8,980 nucleotides of DNA from Planctomycetaceae bacterium (GTDB lineage Bacteria > Planctomycetota > Planctomycetia > Pirellulales > Thermoguttaceae). The notes below the pieces were generated by a model. It had not been told where the DNA came from. It made no database searches and worked only from the letters and a program-made list of their open reading frames with translations. This document shows, one piece after another, positions 1 through 7,056 of the stretch. The DNA lies in contig JAISBG010000853.1 in assembly GCA_031266315.1 (NCBI GenBank), positions 1-8,980 on the forward strand, given 5' to 3'. Within the stretch, counting starts at the first letter, position 1. Each line of letters opens with the position of its first letter. The translations under genes and the position numbers were made by a program.

Positions 1-102
1 TTCAATCCCCTAAAAAAATCGGGGCATTTGGAATACTCTCATTTCTCAAGTGCAGCTATACCAATGGTTTCAATCCCCTAAAAAAATCGGGGCATTTGGA
101 AT
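1..102 (-). CRISPR. CRISPR array, leader end (two repeats, one spacer; continues beyond left edge)
   Basis: A 36-bp repeat fills 67-102, and an identical copy missing its outermost 2 bases fills 1-34 at the window edge. One 32-bp spacer (35-66) lies between them. On the minus strand the repeat begins ATTCCAAAT and ends GGGGATTGAAAC. The terminal ATTGAAAC is the classic 8-nt crRNA 5' handle, so transcription is on the minus strand, the same as the cas genes. A CCCC/GGGG stem (75-78 with 89-92) around a 10-nt A/T loop is the likely Cas6 substrate. The base after each repeat copy (103 and 35) is A in both, so the boundary could be off by one. By orientation, 35-66 is the leader-proximal and therefore probably newest spacer; its target cannot be judged here. 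Confidence 0.93.
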
Positions 103-317
103 ATAACAAACGTAACCATATTTTTGAAAAGGACTTAAAGGCAATTCGATCAAAAAAATTTTGGAAATTTTCATCGGAAAAAGCCTGTTTGGGGTCATTT
201 TTTTTCACGTTTTTCCTAATTGTTGTTCTAATTTACACTTTTTCTGATTTGGTGCAAGAGGTGAAATGAAAAGTAAAAGTTGAAAAAAATAAAAATAAAC
301 CTTTATTACAATTATTA
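103..317 (-). promoter_or_regulatory. CRISPR leader
   Basis: This 215-bp stretch between the cas6 stop and the first repeat has no plausible gene. It is strongly AT-rich with A and T runs, which is typical of a CRISPR leader. It lies on the side of the array opposite to the direction of transcription, as inferred from the ATTGAAAC repeat end, so it is the side where new spacers enter. No strong intrinsic terminator is visible between cas6 and the array, so read-through from the cas operon into the array is possible in addition to leader-driven transcription. Confidence 0.75.
230..257 (-). promoter_or_regulatory. Candidate sigma70-type promoter in the leader
   Basis: On the minus strand TTGCAC (252-257) is followed 16 bp later by TAAATT (230-235). 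Both hexamers are only partial matches to TTGACA/TATAAT, in a very AT-rich background where such matches arise by chance. If real, transcription would start near 223 and enter the array about 120 nt later. This is a weak prediction from sequence only. Confidence 0.25.
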
Positions 318-1235
318 TCAAGGAGTGATCGGCAACAGGCGACCAAGTCCCATGATTGTTCCTTTGCCGAGATGAAACAAATCAGCCGCAAGGATTAGCG
401 GTTGGATTTCGTCCGGCAACGTTTCAACAAACAGCGAACCGAACACGCCATTCATATCAACTTCCTGCTGTTGTCTTGCCGAATAACGCCGCAATGTTAC
501 AGTTTCACCGTGCCACTGATACGGAATTGTTTTGATCAAATCGAGAATATCTTGGGAACACGGCATCCAATCATCACTCGGACGGTTCGACGGAATATTG
601 CCAAGACTTTGAACGATCATCGGCGATAAACGGTAAAATATTGCAACAATAATATCCCAAAGAGTTGGTTCGGTAATGAGTTTCCCTTTTTGCAAAAGAC
701 GAATACTGTGCGGAAATGCAAGTTGCCGAACATAATTTCCGAATGTCCACGATAATTCGGCAGGTGAAAAAATCGGTAAATCAGTAGCAATGCTTGCTGT
801 ATTGTTGGTTATAATATCTATTCTATTTTCAGTTGCGAAAATCGGCTCCGCTCCGATAATATTGAAACGAACACGGTTTTTTCCCAAACCCAAAAGACCG
901 GCAAGTTTCCAACTTTGTAATAATTTGTCGAAATGCTGTAACGCAGCGGTGTTCCAAACGATCCATTCAAACGAAAAGGTTTTACTGTTTTCGTAATTAC
1001 AATTCAAATCGGGACGGATAATATAAAGCGGTTGTTTTTGATTGGTTTGGTTTTTTCCTTCAAAAACGGTATCGTAAAGTTTTTGATTGGTTTGGTGCAA
1101 CGCCAATCCCCACACTCCGCGTAATGTCGGCAATGCCACCTCGACCGGCTTTTCATTAACGCAACGAAAACGAACCGCACGGACTTTGACCGGTTCAAGA
1201 TATCGGCGAATCTGAATATTGAGATCGGAAATCAT
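318..1235 (-). CDS. cas6: Cas6-type pre-crRNA endoribonuclease (RAMP)
   Basis: A 305-residue protein with the C-terminal signature of the Cas6 family (PF10040-like): an R-Y-S-x-R-Q-Q stretch (250-256), MNGVFGSLFV (261-270), then the glycine-rich RNA-binding loop HLGKGTIMGLGRL (288-300). The N-terminal part has TLRGVWGLAL (38-46), matching the 'RG.xG.aL' segment of the family. Cas6 cuts the array transcript at the base of the repeat hairpin; the array sits 215 bp downstream and its repeat has a suitable stem and an ATTGAAAC end. H47 is a candidate catalytic histidine, but this is inference. The ATG follows the TAA of the upstream RAMP gene directly (TAAATG), with an AAGGAA ribosome site at 1245-1250 inside that gene, so translation is probably coupled. 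An 18-bp direct repeat lies inside the N-terminal half (1034-1051 and 1079-1096). Confidence 0.9.
   Translation of the reverse strand: MISDLNIQIRRYLEPVKVRAVRFRCVNEKPVEVALPTLRGVWGLALHQTNQKLYDTVFEGKNQTNQKQPLYIIRPDLNCNYENSKTFSFEWIVWNTAALQHFDKLLQSWKLAGLLGLGKNRVRFNIIGAEPIFATENRIDIITNNTASIATDLPIFSPAELSWTFGNYVRQLAFPHSIRLLQKGKLITEPTLWDIIVAIFYRLSPMIVQSLGNIPSNRPSDDWMPCSQDILDLIKTIPYQWHGETVTLRRYSARQQQEVDMNGVFGSLFVETLPDEIQPLILAADLFHLGKGTIMGLGRLLPITP
1034..1096. repeat. 18-bp direct repeat inside cas6
   Basis: An identical 18-bp sequence occurs at 1034-1051 and 1079-1096, a period of 45 bp, which is 15 codons and keeps the frame. It encodes QTNQK twice in Cas6 (residues 48-52 and 63-67). The 27 bp between the copies are unrelated to the DNA that flanks them. 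This looks like an in-frame insertion or slippage event near the putative active-site region of Cas6. Confidence 0.85.
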
Positions 1236-3533
1236 TTAACGGTTTTCCTTCGCTTTTTTTCGTATTTCTTGGTTTTGTCCTTGAAAACCTCCGGACTTTT
1301 CTTGTCCGGTTATGTGTTTATTCGGGTCAAATTGTTCTAATTTATGTCTGTATGACTTTTGTTGCCCGATGTTTTCACGGTCATTGTCATCAAGTACTGT
1401 ATCATAACCAAACAGAACATCGTCTCCGTCTTCATTAAACGGCGGGAGTATTTGTCCGGAAAATTCTTCTTTCTCAATAAAGATCGATTGCAAACCGTTA
1501 CCGTTTCGTTTGGGCGATGCAAATTTCTGAAACCATGACAAACCGCCGCGTGTGGTTTTATTTTGATTCTTAATTGCCGCACGCGGATAACGTAACAACT
1601 CAACGGGTTCTTGTGTTTTTTTCCAAATGTTAAAACGTTTGAGTGTTTCATTATCCAACACTGGAAGTTTCGGATTGTCCTTTGCAAATTCATTTCCAAA
1701 TTCGTCAAGGATTTTCTTTACTTCGACTTTGCATTGTCCCAATCCCAGCGGTTTACCGCCGCCAAGCCGCCATGTATTGTTGTCACAAACTAAAATCAAC
1801 AGCGATAATTCTTTCATCGACAATGAACGGACGCTTAACCGGACGGTGCCTGTAACATCAGGATTGAGTAATTCGGCGGAGAAATTTACCATTGTGGTTT
1901 TACCGTCCTTGACTTTCCCAGAATCTTCATAAACACCTTGATTTTCAAACTTCCATGGCGCCTCTTTATCGTCCGGTAAAGTGTGTTTGGAAGTCCGATA
2001 AATTTTGTAACCGCGCAACGGGTCTTGTTGATTCAATGTTTGCGGAGAACCTGCCCGATAAAACGGTAAACAACCCGGATGCGGCGATGCCAATACTGCA
2101 AGCGGATACATCGGTGTTAAATTTTTTTTCTTGTCGAGGAACACAAGGTTATCAGGACGTACACGACCGGCAAACGCAGGAAATTTTGAATTATTTTTTG
2201 AAACAGGAACAATTCCGAACATATCTGTTACGGTTGCGACATTACCATCGTTATTCTTTTGATAATCCGGCGGTAAAACTTCGTTGTTTAGAATCTCTGT
2301 CAATCGTGTTCCTTTACGTCCCCATCTTGCCCATTGAATTGAAACAATATCGTTTTCAGTACGAGGAACGGAAACATTATGATCTTTTAATTCCAACCAA
2401 ATGAGATCATCTTTCTTTAATTCAGGACGAGCTCCATGTCTGTTACAATTTGAATAAACCTGCCAAAATTCAACCGGAAGATCAATCTCTTCTCCATTTG
2501 CGAGAAATAATCCTTCTTTCTTAACTCCTTTTGTATTGACTGGTTTTCCAGAAAGTTTGATTTGCCACGTGTGAGTTGCATCTTGGTTTTCTGAAACAGA
2601 AATAACACGTGTTCCGTCATAATTTGCCCAAAGATATTTAATCTTCCATTGTTTATCCTCGGGGCGAGGCAGATTTTGACGATAACAATTTTTAATGTCT
2701 TTAGCCGGAACGATTACAGTTGTTCCGACTTGGATTTTTCCACTTTTGCGAGAGTTACCCGGTTTGATAACTTTAGCAAGGCAACACGGTTTTGCTTTCG
2801 GATTTCGGCTATGCGCAGGATCAACGTCCATTGGTAAATCACGCCCTTGACAAAGAACCATTTCTTCATCGACAACAGTTAAGAGACCGCCGGTAACAAC
2901 CGTCAACAAATAACGTAACGCACCGCGAACGCTTGTTGCCGGAACAATAACATCATCGCCAATGGTTAACGCCTTGAATGTTTTATGTCCGATATTTTTG
3001 ATTTTTTCTTCCTTTTGTTTATCCGAACAATTAGGATTATTATGAATGATCTTTTCTTCCTCGCTGATAAATTGTGAAATCAAAAGCGGACTTTGTGTTG
3101 TAATTTTTAATTCGATAATTCCTGTAAATCGATCCGCGTCAATTTCGTCCGCCGTTTGCAATGTCGGTTTATGCCGTTCGCTCTTTTTTGTAAACGGAAT
3201 GAATGTGTAAGGATTATGAAACGGAAAACCAATGAGCGACGGATTACTTTGTGATAATTTATTGGTATCCTGCGGTTTTTGGTCATTGCCGGCGTGTGTA
3301 TTTTTGTTCTGGTTATATTCCTTGCCCGGAATACTCACCTTGATGATGTTATTTTTTTCGTCTCTTTCAACATCAACTTCAAGACCGTCAGACGCATCTA
3401 TATCCTTGAAAGACTTTGCCTTTTCTGGAATCGGATGTGAAGATTCTCCGCCTTTTTTTGTCGGAAGAATCAACATTACGGACTTTTTGCCTTTATTCTC
3501 TTTGACTTGTAATTTACCTTTGATTTGAGACAT
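1236..3533 (-). CDS. TIGR03986-type RAMP: Cas7 with large insertion, type III effector subunit
   Basis: This 765-residue protein starts with a basic, beta-rich segment (1-70), then has the HNPYTFIPF motif (106-114) that marks the TIGR03986 family of type III RAMP proteins. A Cas7-like fold follows in pieces: QSPLLISQF (147-155), VIVPATSVRGALRYL (195-209), VTDMFG (435-440), AGRVRPDNL (455-463), and the glycine-rich loop RLGGGKPLGLGQ (589-600). About 220 residues (216-434) inserted between the early and late Cas7 elements are not typical of Csm3; this matches the 'Cas7-insertion' subunit of III-D variant complexes. Cysteines 228, 250 and 251 could bind metal. The C-terminal tail (700-765) is charged, glutamine-rich and probably disordered. 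The start is supported by AAGGAG (3543-3548), 9 nt upstream; this site overlaps the stop of the preceding gene, so expression is coupled. Likely role: backbone subunit at one end of the crRNA-guided complex. Confidence 0.85.
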   Translation of the reverse strand: MSQIKGKLQVKENKGKKSVMLILPTKKGGESSHPIPEKAKSFKDIDASDGLEVDVERDEKNNIIKVSIPGKEYNQNKNTHAGNDQKPQDTNKLSQSNPSLIGFPFHNPYTFIPFTKKSERHKPTLQTADEIDADRFTGIIELKITTQSPLLISQFISEEEKIIHNNPNCSDKQKEEKIKNIGHKTFKALTIGDDVIVPATSVRGALRYLLTVVTGGLLTVVDEEMVLCQGRDLPMDVDPAHSRNPKAKPCCLAKVIKPGNSRKSGKIQVGTTVIVPAKDIKNCYRQNLPRPEDKQWKIKYLWANYDGTRVISVSENQDATHTWQIKLSGKPVNTKGVKKEGLFLANGEEIDLPVEFWQVYSNCNRHGARPELKKDDLIWLELKDHNVSVPRTENDIVSIQWARWGRKGTRLTEILNNEVLPPDYQKNNDGNVATVTDMFGIVPVSKNNSKFPAFAGRVRPDNLVFLDKKKNLTPMYPLAVLASPHPGCLPFYRAGSPQTLNQQDPLRGYKIYRTSKHTLPDDKEAPWKFENQGVYEDSGKVKDGKTTMVNFSAELLNPDVTGTVRLSVRSLSMKELSLLILVCDNNTWRLGGGKPLGLGQCKVEVKKILDEFGNEFAKDNPKLPVLDNETLKRFNIWKKTQEPVELLRYPRAAIKNQNKTTRGGLSWFQKFASPKRNGNGLQSIFIEKEEFSGQILPPFNEDGDDVLFGYDTVLDDNDRENIGQQKSYRHKLEQFDPNKHITGQEKSGGFQGQNQEIRKKAKENR

Positions 3534-3547
3534 TGTATTACTCTCCT

Positions 3548-4948
3548 TTAAATTGTAACTGATTCGAATATTTTAGCGTATTGTTGTTCTTGGCATTTCG
3601 GCTGTTCCGCTAATTCCAATCGTCCAGCCGCTTTACTTGAACCGACGCGAAGCAATCCTAAATGTAACGCTTTGAGAGTTTGCGCTAACCATTTTGCTTC
3701 GTGTTCCTGAATATTTTTGACAAGCATTGTTACTTGAAATTGTCCGCTTATCAAAACATCATTATCGAACAATAAATGTTCAATTGCTCCGCCGCTAATT
3801 GCATCCAGCGCAACGTGTTTACGATGTTGTATTTCCGCTTGATTTACAGGACACAACGCATCAGTAAAATGAATCCGTCCCGATTGGTGAAGCGAACCAA
3901 ACAAATTTTCAACAGGGTATTTTGTGTTAATTTCGTTCACGTCAAGTTTTTCATTGAACATCCAACCAATTTCCGACCCTTTTATATTGCGTTGTTTGTT
4001 TTCATAATTTTCAACAGAATCGGATACCGATTTATTTTCTCTTGCCGCAAGGCGTGTAACCCAACTTCGGAACAAACCGTGTAACGTCGAACCGGGTAAT
4101 AAATAATAATCGTTACTATCTGCCGCTGTTACTTTATGCGGCAACATATCGTTTCCTTCGGCAATGAGCAAATCCTGTCCGCGCGGAATTTGTAATGTAA
4201 ACTCAACAGTAAGATTATTCGTATCGGAATCGTTTTGCGGTGTGAGTTTTTCACTGTTAGCGTCAGAAATCGTTCCGTCTTGACGCCAAGTGTAGAAATC
4301 ATTGAGATATTCGGCATAATGTTCTTTTTCGGATAAAGAATATTTTTTGTAAATAAATTCGTTTGCTGTTGCGAGACCGATGCCGCGATTGGAGTTACCG
4401 CCGAAAATCAAACCGCATCGAATCAATCCGGCAAGTTTTTCAAGAAAATCTTTACCGGTTTTTTTGAGTTGTTCCGTTTCGTTAAACCAAAGTGTTACAT
4501 GAGCTGTTGTTTCGGGCGGAGCAATCTCAATCGAATACAAACCGTGATCCAAAACATTGCCGGCGTGCCGATTCCGTAAATGATGAGTCCGCCGATATTC
4601 CGTGTTTTTATTGATGTTAAGAACAACATCGGAAACAATAAGCAGACTTTCCGTCAAGATTTTTTCGTTGCCGTCGTCATCTTTAGGCTTTTTCTCAGCC
4701 GATGTTCCGAAAAATAATTCCGTATCTTCTCCGTATTGCTTTTCGTAACTATGACGCAAAACACCGGCAATACTTGTTCCGCGAAGAACAAGTTCTCCCT
4801 TACCGTTTCGGGCAAGCAGCATTTCGTTTCCGAAATTACCGTCACCTGCCGCCAAACCGTTTTTGAATTGAAGCGTAAACGTCAAACGATGAACCGAATA
4901 CGGCGTACGTTGACGAAAAGATTGATTGGTGTCTTGTTCTGTTGGCAT
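3548..4948 (-). CDS. Double Cas7 (Cas7-2x) RAMP, type III effector backbone
   Basis: The 466 residues contain two Cas7/Csm3-like RAMP domains in tandem. Domain 1 (about 20-205) has LVLRGTSIAGVLRHSY (53-68), LFFGTS (78-83), a SDVVL strand (106-110) with a basic, His-rich thumb-like segment (RRTHHLRNRHAG, 119-130), and the glycine loop FGGNSNRGIGL (182-192). Domain 2 (about 245-450) has LLPGSTLHGLFRSW (283-296), ENLFGSLHQSGRIHFTDA (347-364) and LLRVGSSKAAGRL (432-444). In the loop where Csm3 proteins carry the target-cleaving Asp, domain 2 has D267 (EGND), while domain 1 appears to have E42 by eye alignment. Cas7 subunits bind crRNA and cut target RNA at 6-nt intervals; two fused domains would cover two segments. 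The start is supported by GAGGAA (4955-4960), 6 nt upstream; the gap to the preceding stop is 17 bp. Domain assignment is by motif only. Confidence 0.87.
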   Translation of the reverse strand: MPTEQDTNQSFRQRTPYSVHRLTFTLQFKNGLAAGDGNFGNEMLLARNGKGELVLRGTSIAGVLRHSYEKQYGEDTELFFGTSAEKKPKDDDGNEKILTESLLIVSDVVLNINKNTEYRRTHHLRNRHAGNVLDHGLYSIEIAPPETTAHVTLWFNETEQLKKTGKDFLEKLAGLIRCGLIFGGNSNRGIGLATANEFIYKKYSLSEKEHYAEYLNDFYTWRQDGTISDANSEKLTPQNDSDTNNLTVEFTLQIPRGQDLLIAEGNDMLPHKVTAADSNDYYLLPGSTLHGLFRSWVTRLAARENKSVSDSVENYENKQRNIKGSEIGWMFNEKLDVNEINTKYPVENLFGSLHQSGRIHFTDALCPVNQAEIQHRKHVALDAISGGAIEHLLFDNDVLISGQFQVTMLVKNIQEHEAKWLAQTLKALHLGLLRVGSSKAAGRLELAEQPKCQEQQYAKIFESVTI

Positions 4949-4965
4949 CGTTTATTCCTCACGTT

Positions 4966-7056
4966 CTAGTTTTTTTCCGATATTTTTAAATCAATAAGAA
5001 GTTTCAGCCCTTTTGCGGCAAGTTTGGAGTCCGTATTTTTAATGAAATTTTCCACTTCACTAAAACATGATTCCCATGTTGCCCAAATACGTTCGGTTCG
5101 TTTTGTTTGATGATCAAGATATTCCTGTGTTTTATCTTTGCCGTTTATTTCCAATTCTTTACGAACTGCGGCAAGTTGGCTTGGACTAGGCAAATCTTTT
5201 TGATGGTTATTCCAAATTTTCAAGACCTCTTGAATCATTGTTTTCTCATCAACATCGGATTTAAGCAGTTTAGAATCGGACTTGTCGGGACTGAATATTT
5301 TTGTTGCTAAACCGGGATGGACAGCGACCGCTCCAAATCCCTGTTCACGTCCGCCGCCGAGACCGGATTTGATTTTATTTGAAAGGTTTTCGATATTTGT
5401 TTCGAAAATAATCACACTTCCGGGCATCACACAACGGCACGCACGAACACGTTTTCCCTTTCCGGTTTGTTTTCCTTTTCCGTGACGGTTCCACCCGAAT
5501 TGAATACCGATGACCGTTCCCATACATTCTTTCGGTTGGATTCCCCATTTTGTTTCAACAAATATTTTGAACTCTTCATTTGCCGGTTGATCTGATGATT
5601 TATCGGGCAAAAGAATTGGCGATTGCACGATCAAAACCGTCTCCATATTCTTGCTTCCATGCGTTGAACTGTTATAAGGAAGCGTTTTATCTTCTTCGTC
5701 AACAGGAAATGCAAAAAGTTTTCCGTTACCATGTGTACTGCGTTTTTTTCCGAAAGAAACGAAAATTTCCTGAAGATTATTATCGTTGCAATTTCCAAAT
5801 ACAACGTCTGCCGCCCATTTCGGCAAACGGACAAATCCAGACCAAACAATGGGAGCAATAGAATCCACTTGATAAAGATTACGTCCGTCTGTAGTATTTT
5901 TATCATTCAAAACGCCGTGAGCCGATGGAATATGCGGAATTGATTTGGCTTGCCAGAGTTCACGTTCATTGCCGTTGATGAGTAAAACACCGCCGGTTGC
6001 TTTGAGCGGATTGGCTCCTTCAACTTTTTTCCAATCATATTTGGCAATTGCTTCATCAGCAACATTCAATTTATCGCCGTTACTAATCAGCGTATCACCT
6101 TCGCTAATCAATTTCGCAACTTTATGCGTGAGTGAAACGCGCAACGGAATCGGATAATTTTCTTTCTTATCTTGTTTAAACGCAGCACACGGAAGAAGCG
6201 GATAGGCACGAAAATTTTCATCGTTAAATAATTTTGTTGCAGCGTCTTCATTCCGTTGATTTAACCGATTAAGAATCAACCCTTGTACTGCGCTGGCGGG
6301 AATTGCGAAACCGCTTTTGATCACATTGCTCGGAACAGGATGCTCTGGACAACAAACCGGTGAATCTGCTTCAAAAATTAAACGTAACGTCGTTGTTTCT
6401 GTTCGCAAAAAATTAACATTTTCTTTTTGCGGTAGTTCATCTTTTTTTGATTTTAAAAGTTGCTTGAATAAATCGCCGGGCTTGGAATTTTGTCTGCTGT
6501 CAAACTCAATAAGACACTTTCCACCGCCGCGAGTCCTGTTTCCGCCGATCGCACCAATCGACAACATTGCCAAACGAATGGCAAGGTCTTGCTGACTTCC
6601 TTCTTTAGCATTCACCGTCAACATTCCTTTGAAGACGTTATCGACTGCAATTCGTTCCGTTGTCCGCAACGAGGTCTCTTTTGCTTTTCCAGAGGCGGAG
6701 TCAATACTTGTTCGTGAAACAAACGATGTTTTGGTTCCTGTTTCATTTTTATTTTCATTTTTTAAAACAGCATCGGAAATATAAAAACACGATTCTGTTG
6801 TCCAATCGCCTTTGCCGTCTTCATCCGCTTTACCGCAACATTCATCTGCAAGAGTATCCAATTCATTAGGAAACAACTCTCCAAGTTTCAATAATTCTTC
6901 ACGAATCAAACCTTTGAGATGTGTTGCGGGAATAATTGGCTCACCGTTACGGTTACGCGGAACTCGTTGATTGATAATATGCCCGCCGACTCCTGTTCCG
7001 GGTTCGGCATCGCTCTTTAAGGTCAATGTGTAATTGTAACGCATTTTAATTGTCAT
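4966..7056 (-). CDS. Cas7-Cas5(Csx10)-Cas11 fusion, type III-D-variant effector subunit
   Basis: At 696 residues this is far longer than a single RAMP and reads as three parts. Residues 1-190 are Cas7/Csm3-like: GTGVGG (20-25), PIIPATHLKGLIREEL (40-55), the SRTSID thumb segment (114-119), ERIAVDNVFKG (134-144), and the loop GGNRTRGGGKC (171-181). Residues ~215-590 are Cas5/Csx10-like: FAIPASAVQGLI (250-261), AYPLLPCAAF (284-293), and GLGGGREQGFGAV (565-577). Residues ~595-696 are helical and charged, containing SPSQLAAVRKEL (624-635), and resemble a Cas11 small subunit; no separate csm2/cmr5 exists here. The Cas5 part should cap the crRNA handle next to Cas10. C73, C74 and C90 may form a metal site. 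The first ATG overlaps the cas10 end by 11 bp; an alternative ATG at 7044 starts one base after the cas10 stop. Neither has a clear ribosome site, so coupling is likely and the start is uncertain by four codons. Confidence 0.85.
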   Translation of the reverse strand: MTIKMRYNYTLTLKSDAEPGTGVGGHIINQRVPRNRNGEPIIPATHLKGLIREELLKLGELFPNELDTLADECCGKADEDGKGDWTTESCFYISDAVLKNENKNETGTKTSFVSRTSIDSASGKAKETSLRTTERIAVDNVFKGMLTVNAKEGSQQDLAIRLAMLSIGAIGGNRTRGGGKCLIEFDSRQNSKPGDLFKQLLKSKKDELPQKENVNFLRTETTTLRLIFEADSPVCCPEHPVPSNVIKSGFAIPASAVQGLILNRLNQRNEDAATKLFNDENFRAYPLLPCAAFKQDKKENYPIPLRVSLTHKVAKLISEGDTLISNGDKLNVADEAIAKYDWKKVEGANPLKATGGVLLINGNERELWQAKSIPHIPSAHGVLNDKNTTDGRNLYQVDSIAPIVWSGFVRLPKWAADVVFGNCNDNNLQEIFVSFGKKRSTHGNGKLFAFPVDEEDKTLPYNSSTHGSKNMETVLIVQSPILLPDKSSDQPANEEFKIFVETKWGIQPKECMGTVIGIQFGWNRHGKGKQTGKGKRVRACRCVMPGSVIIFETNIENLSNKIKSGLGGGREQGFGAVAVHPGLATKIFSPDKSDSKLLKSDVDEKTMIQEVLKIWNNHQKDLPSPSQLAAVRKELEINGKDKTQEYLDHQTKRTERIWATWESCFSEVENFIKNTDSKLAAKGLKLLIDLKISEKN

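Noticed and set aside
174..200. Weak terminator-like hairpin with a T run in the leader
   Set aside because: The minus strand has a GACCCC...GGC TTTTT arrangement, but only 2-3 base pairs can form before the T run, so it does not support an intrinsic terminator.
1955..2404. 149-codon open frame on the plus strand
   Set aside because: It lies wholly antisense inside the 765-residue RAMP gene, whose frame has family motifs (NPYTFIPF, glycine loop). No ribosome site or recognisable domain was seen. The other plus-strand frames up to about 110 codons are shadows for the same reason.
4966..7056. Reading the 696-residue gene as a plain Csm3 or a Cmr-type subunit
   Set aside because: Two separate glycine-loop regions (171-181 and 565-577) and a further ~100-residue helical tail are incompatible with a single RAMP domain.
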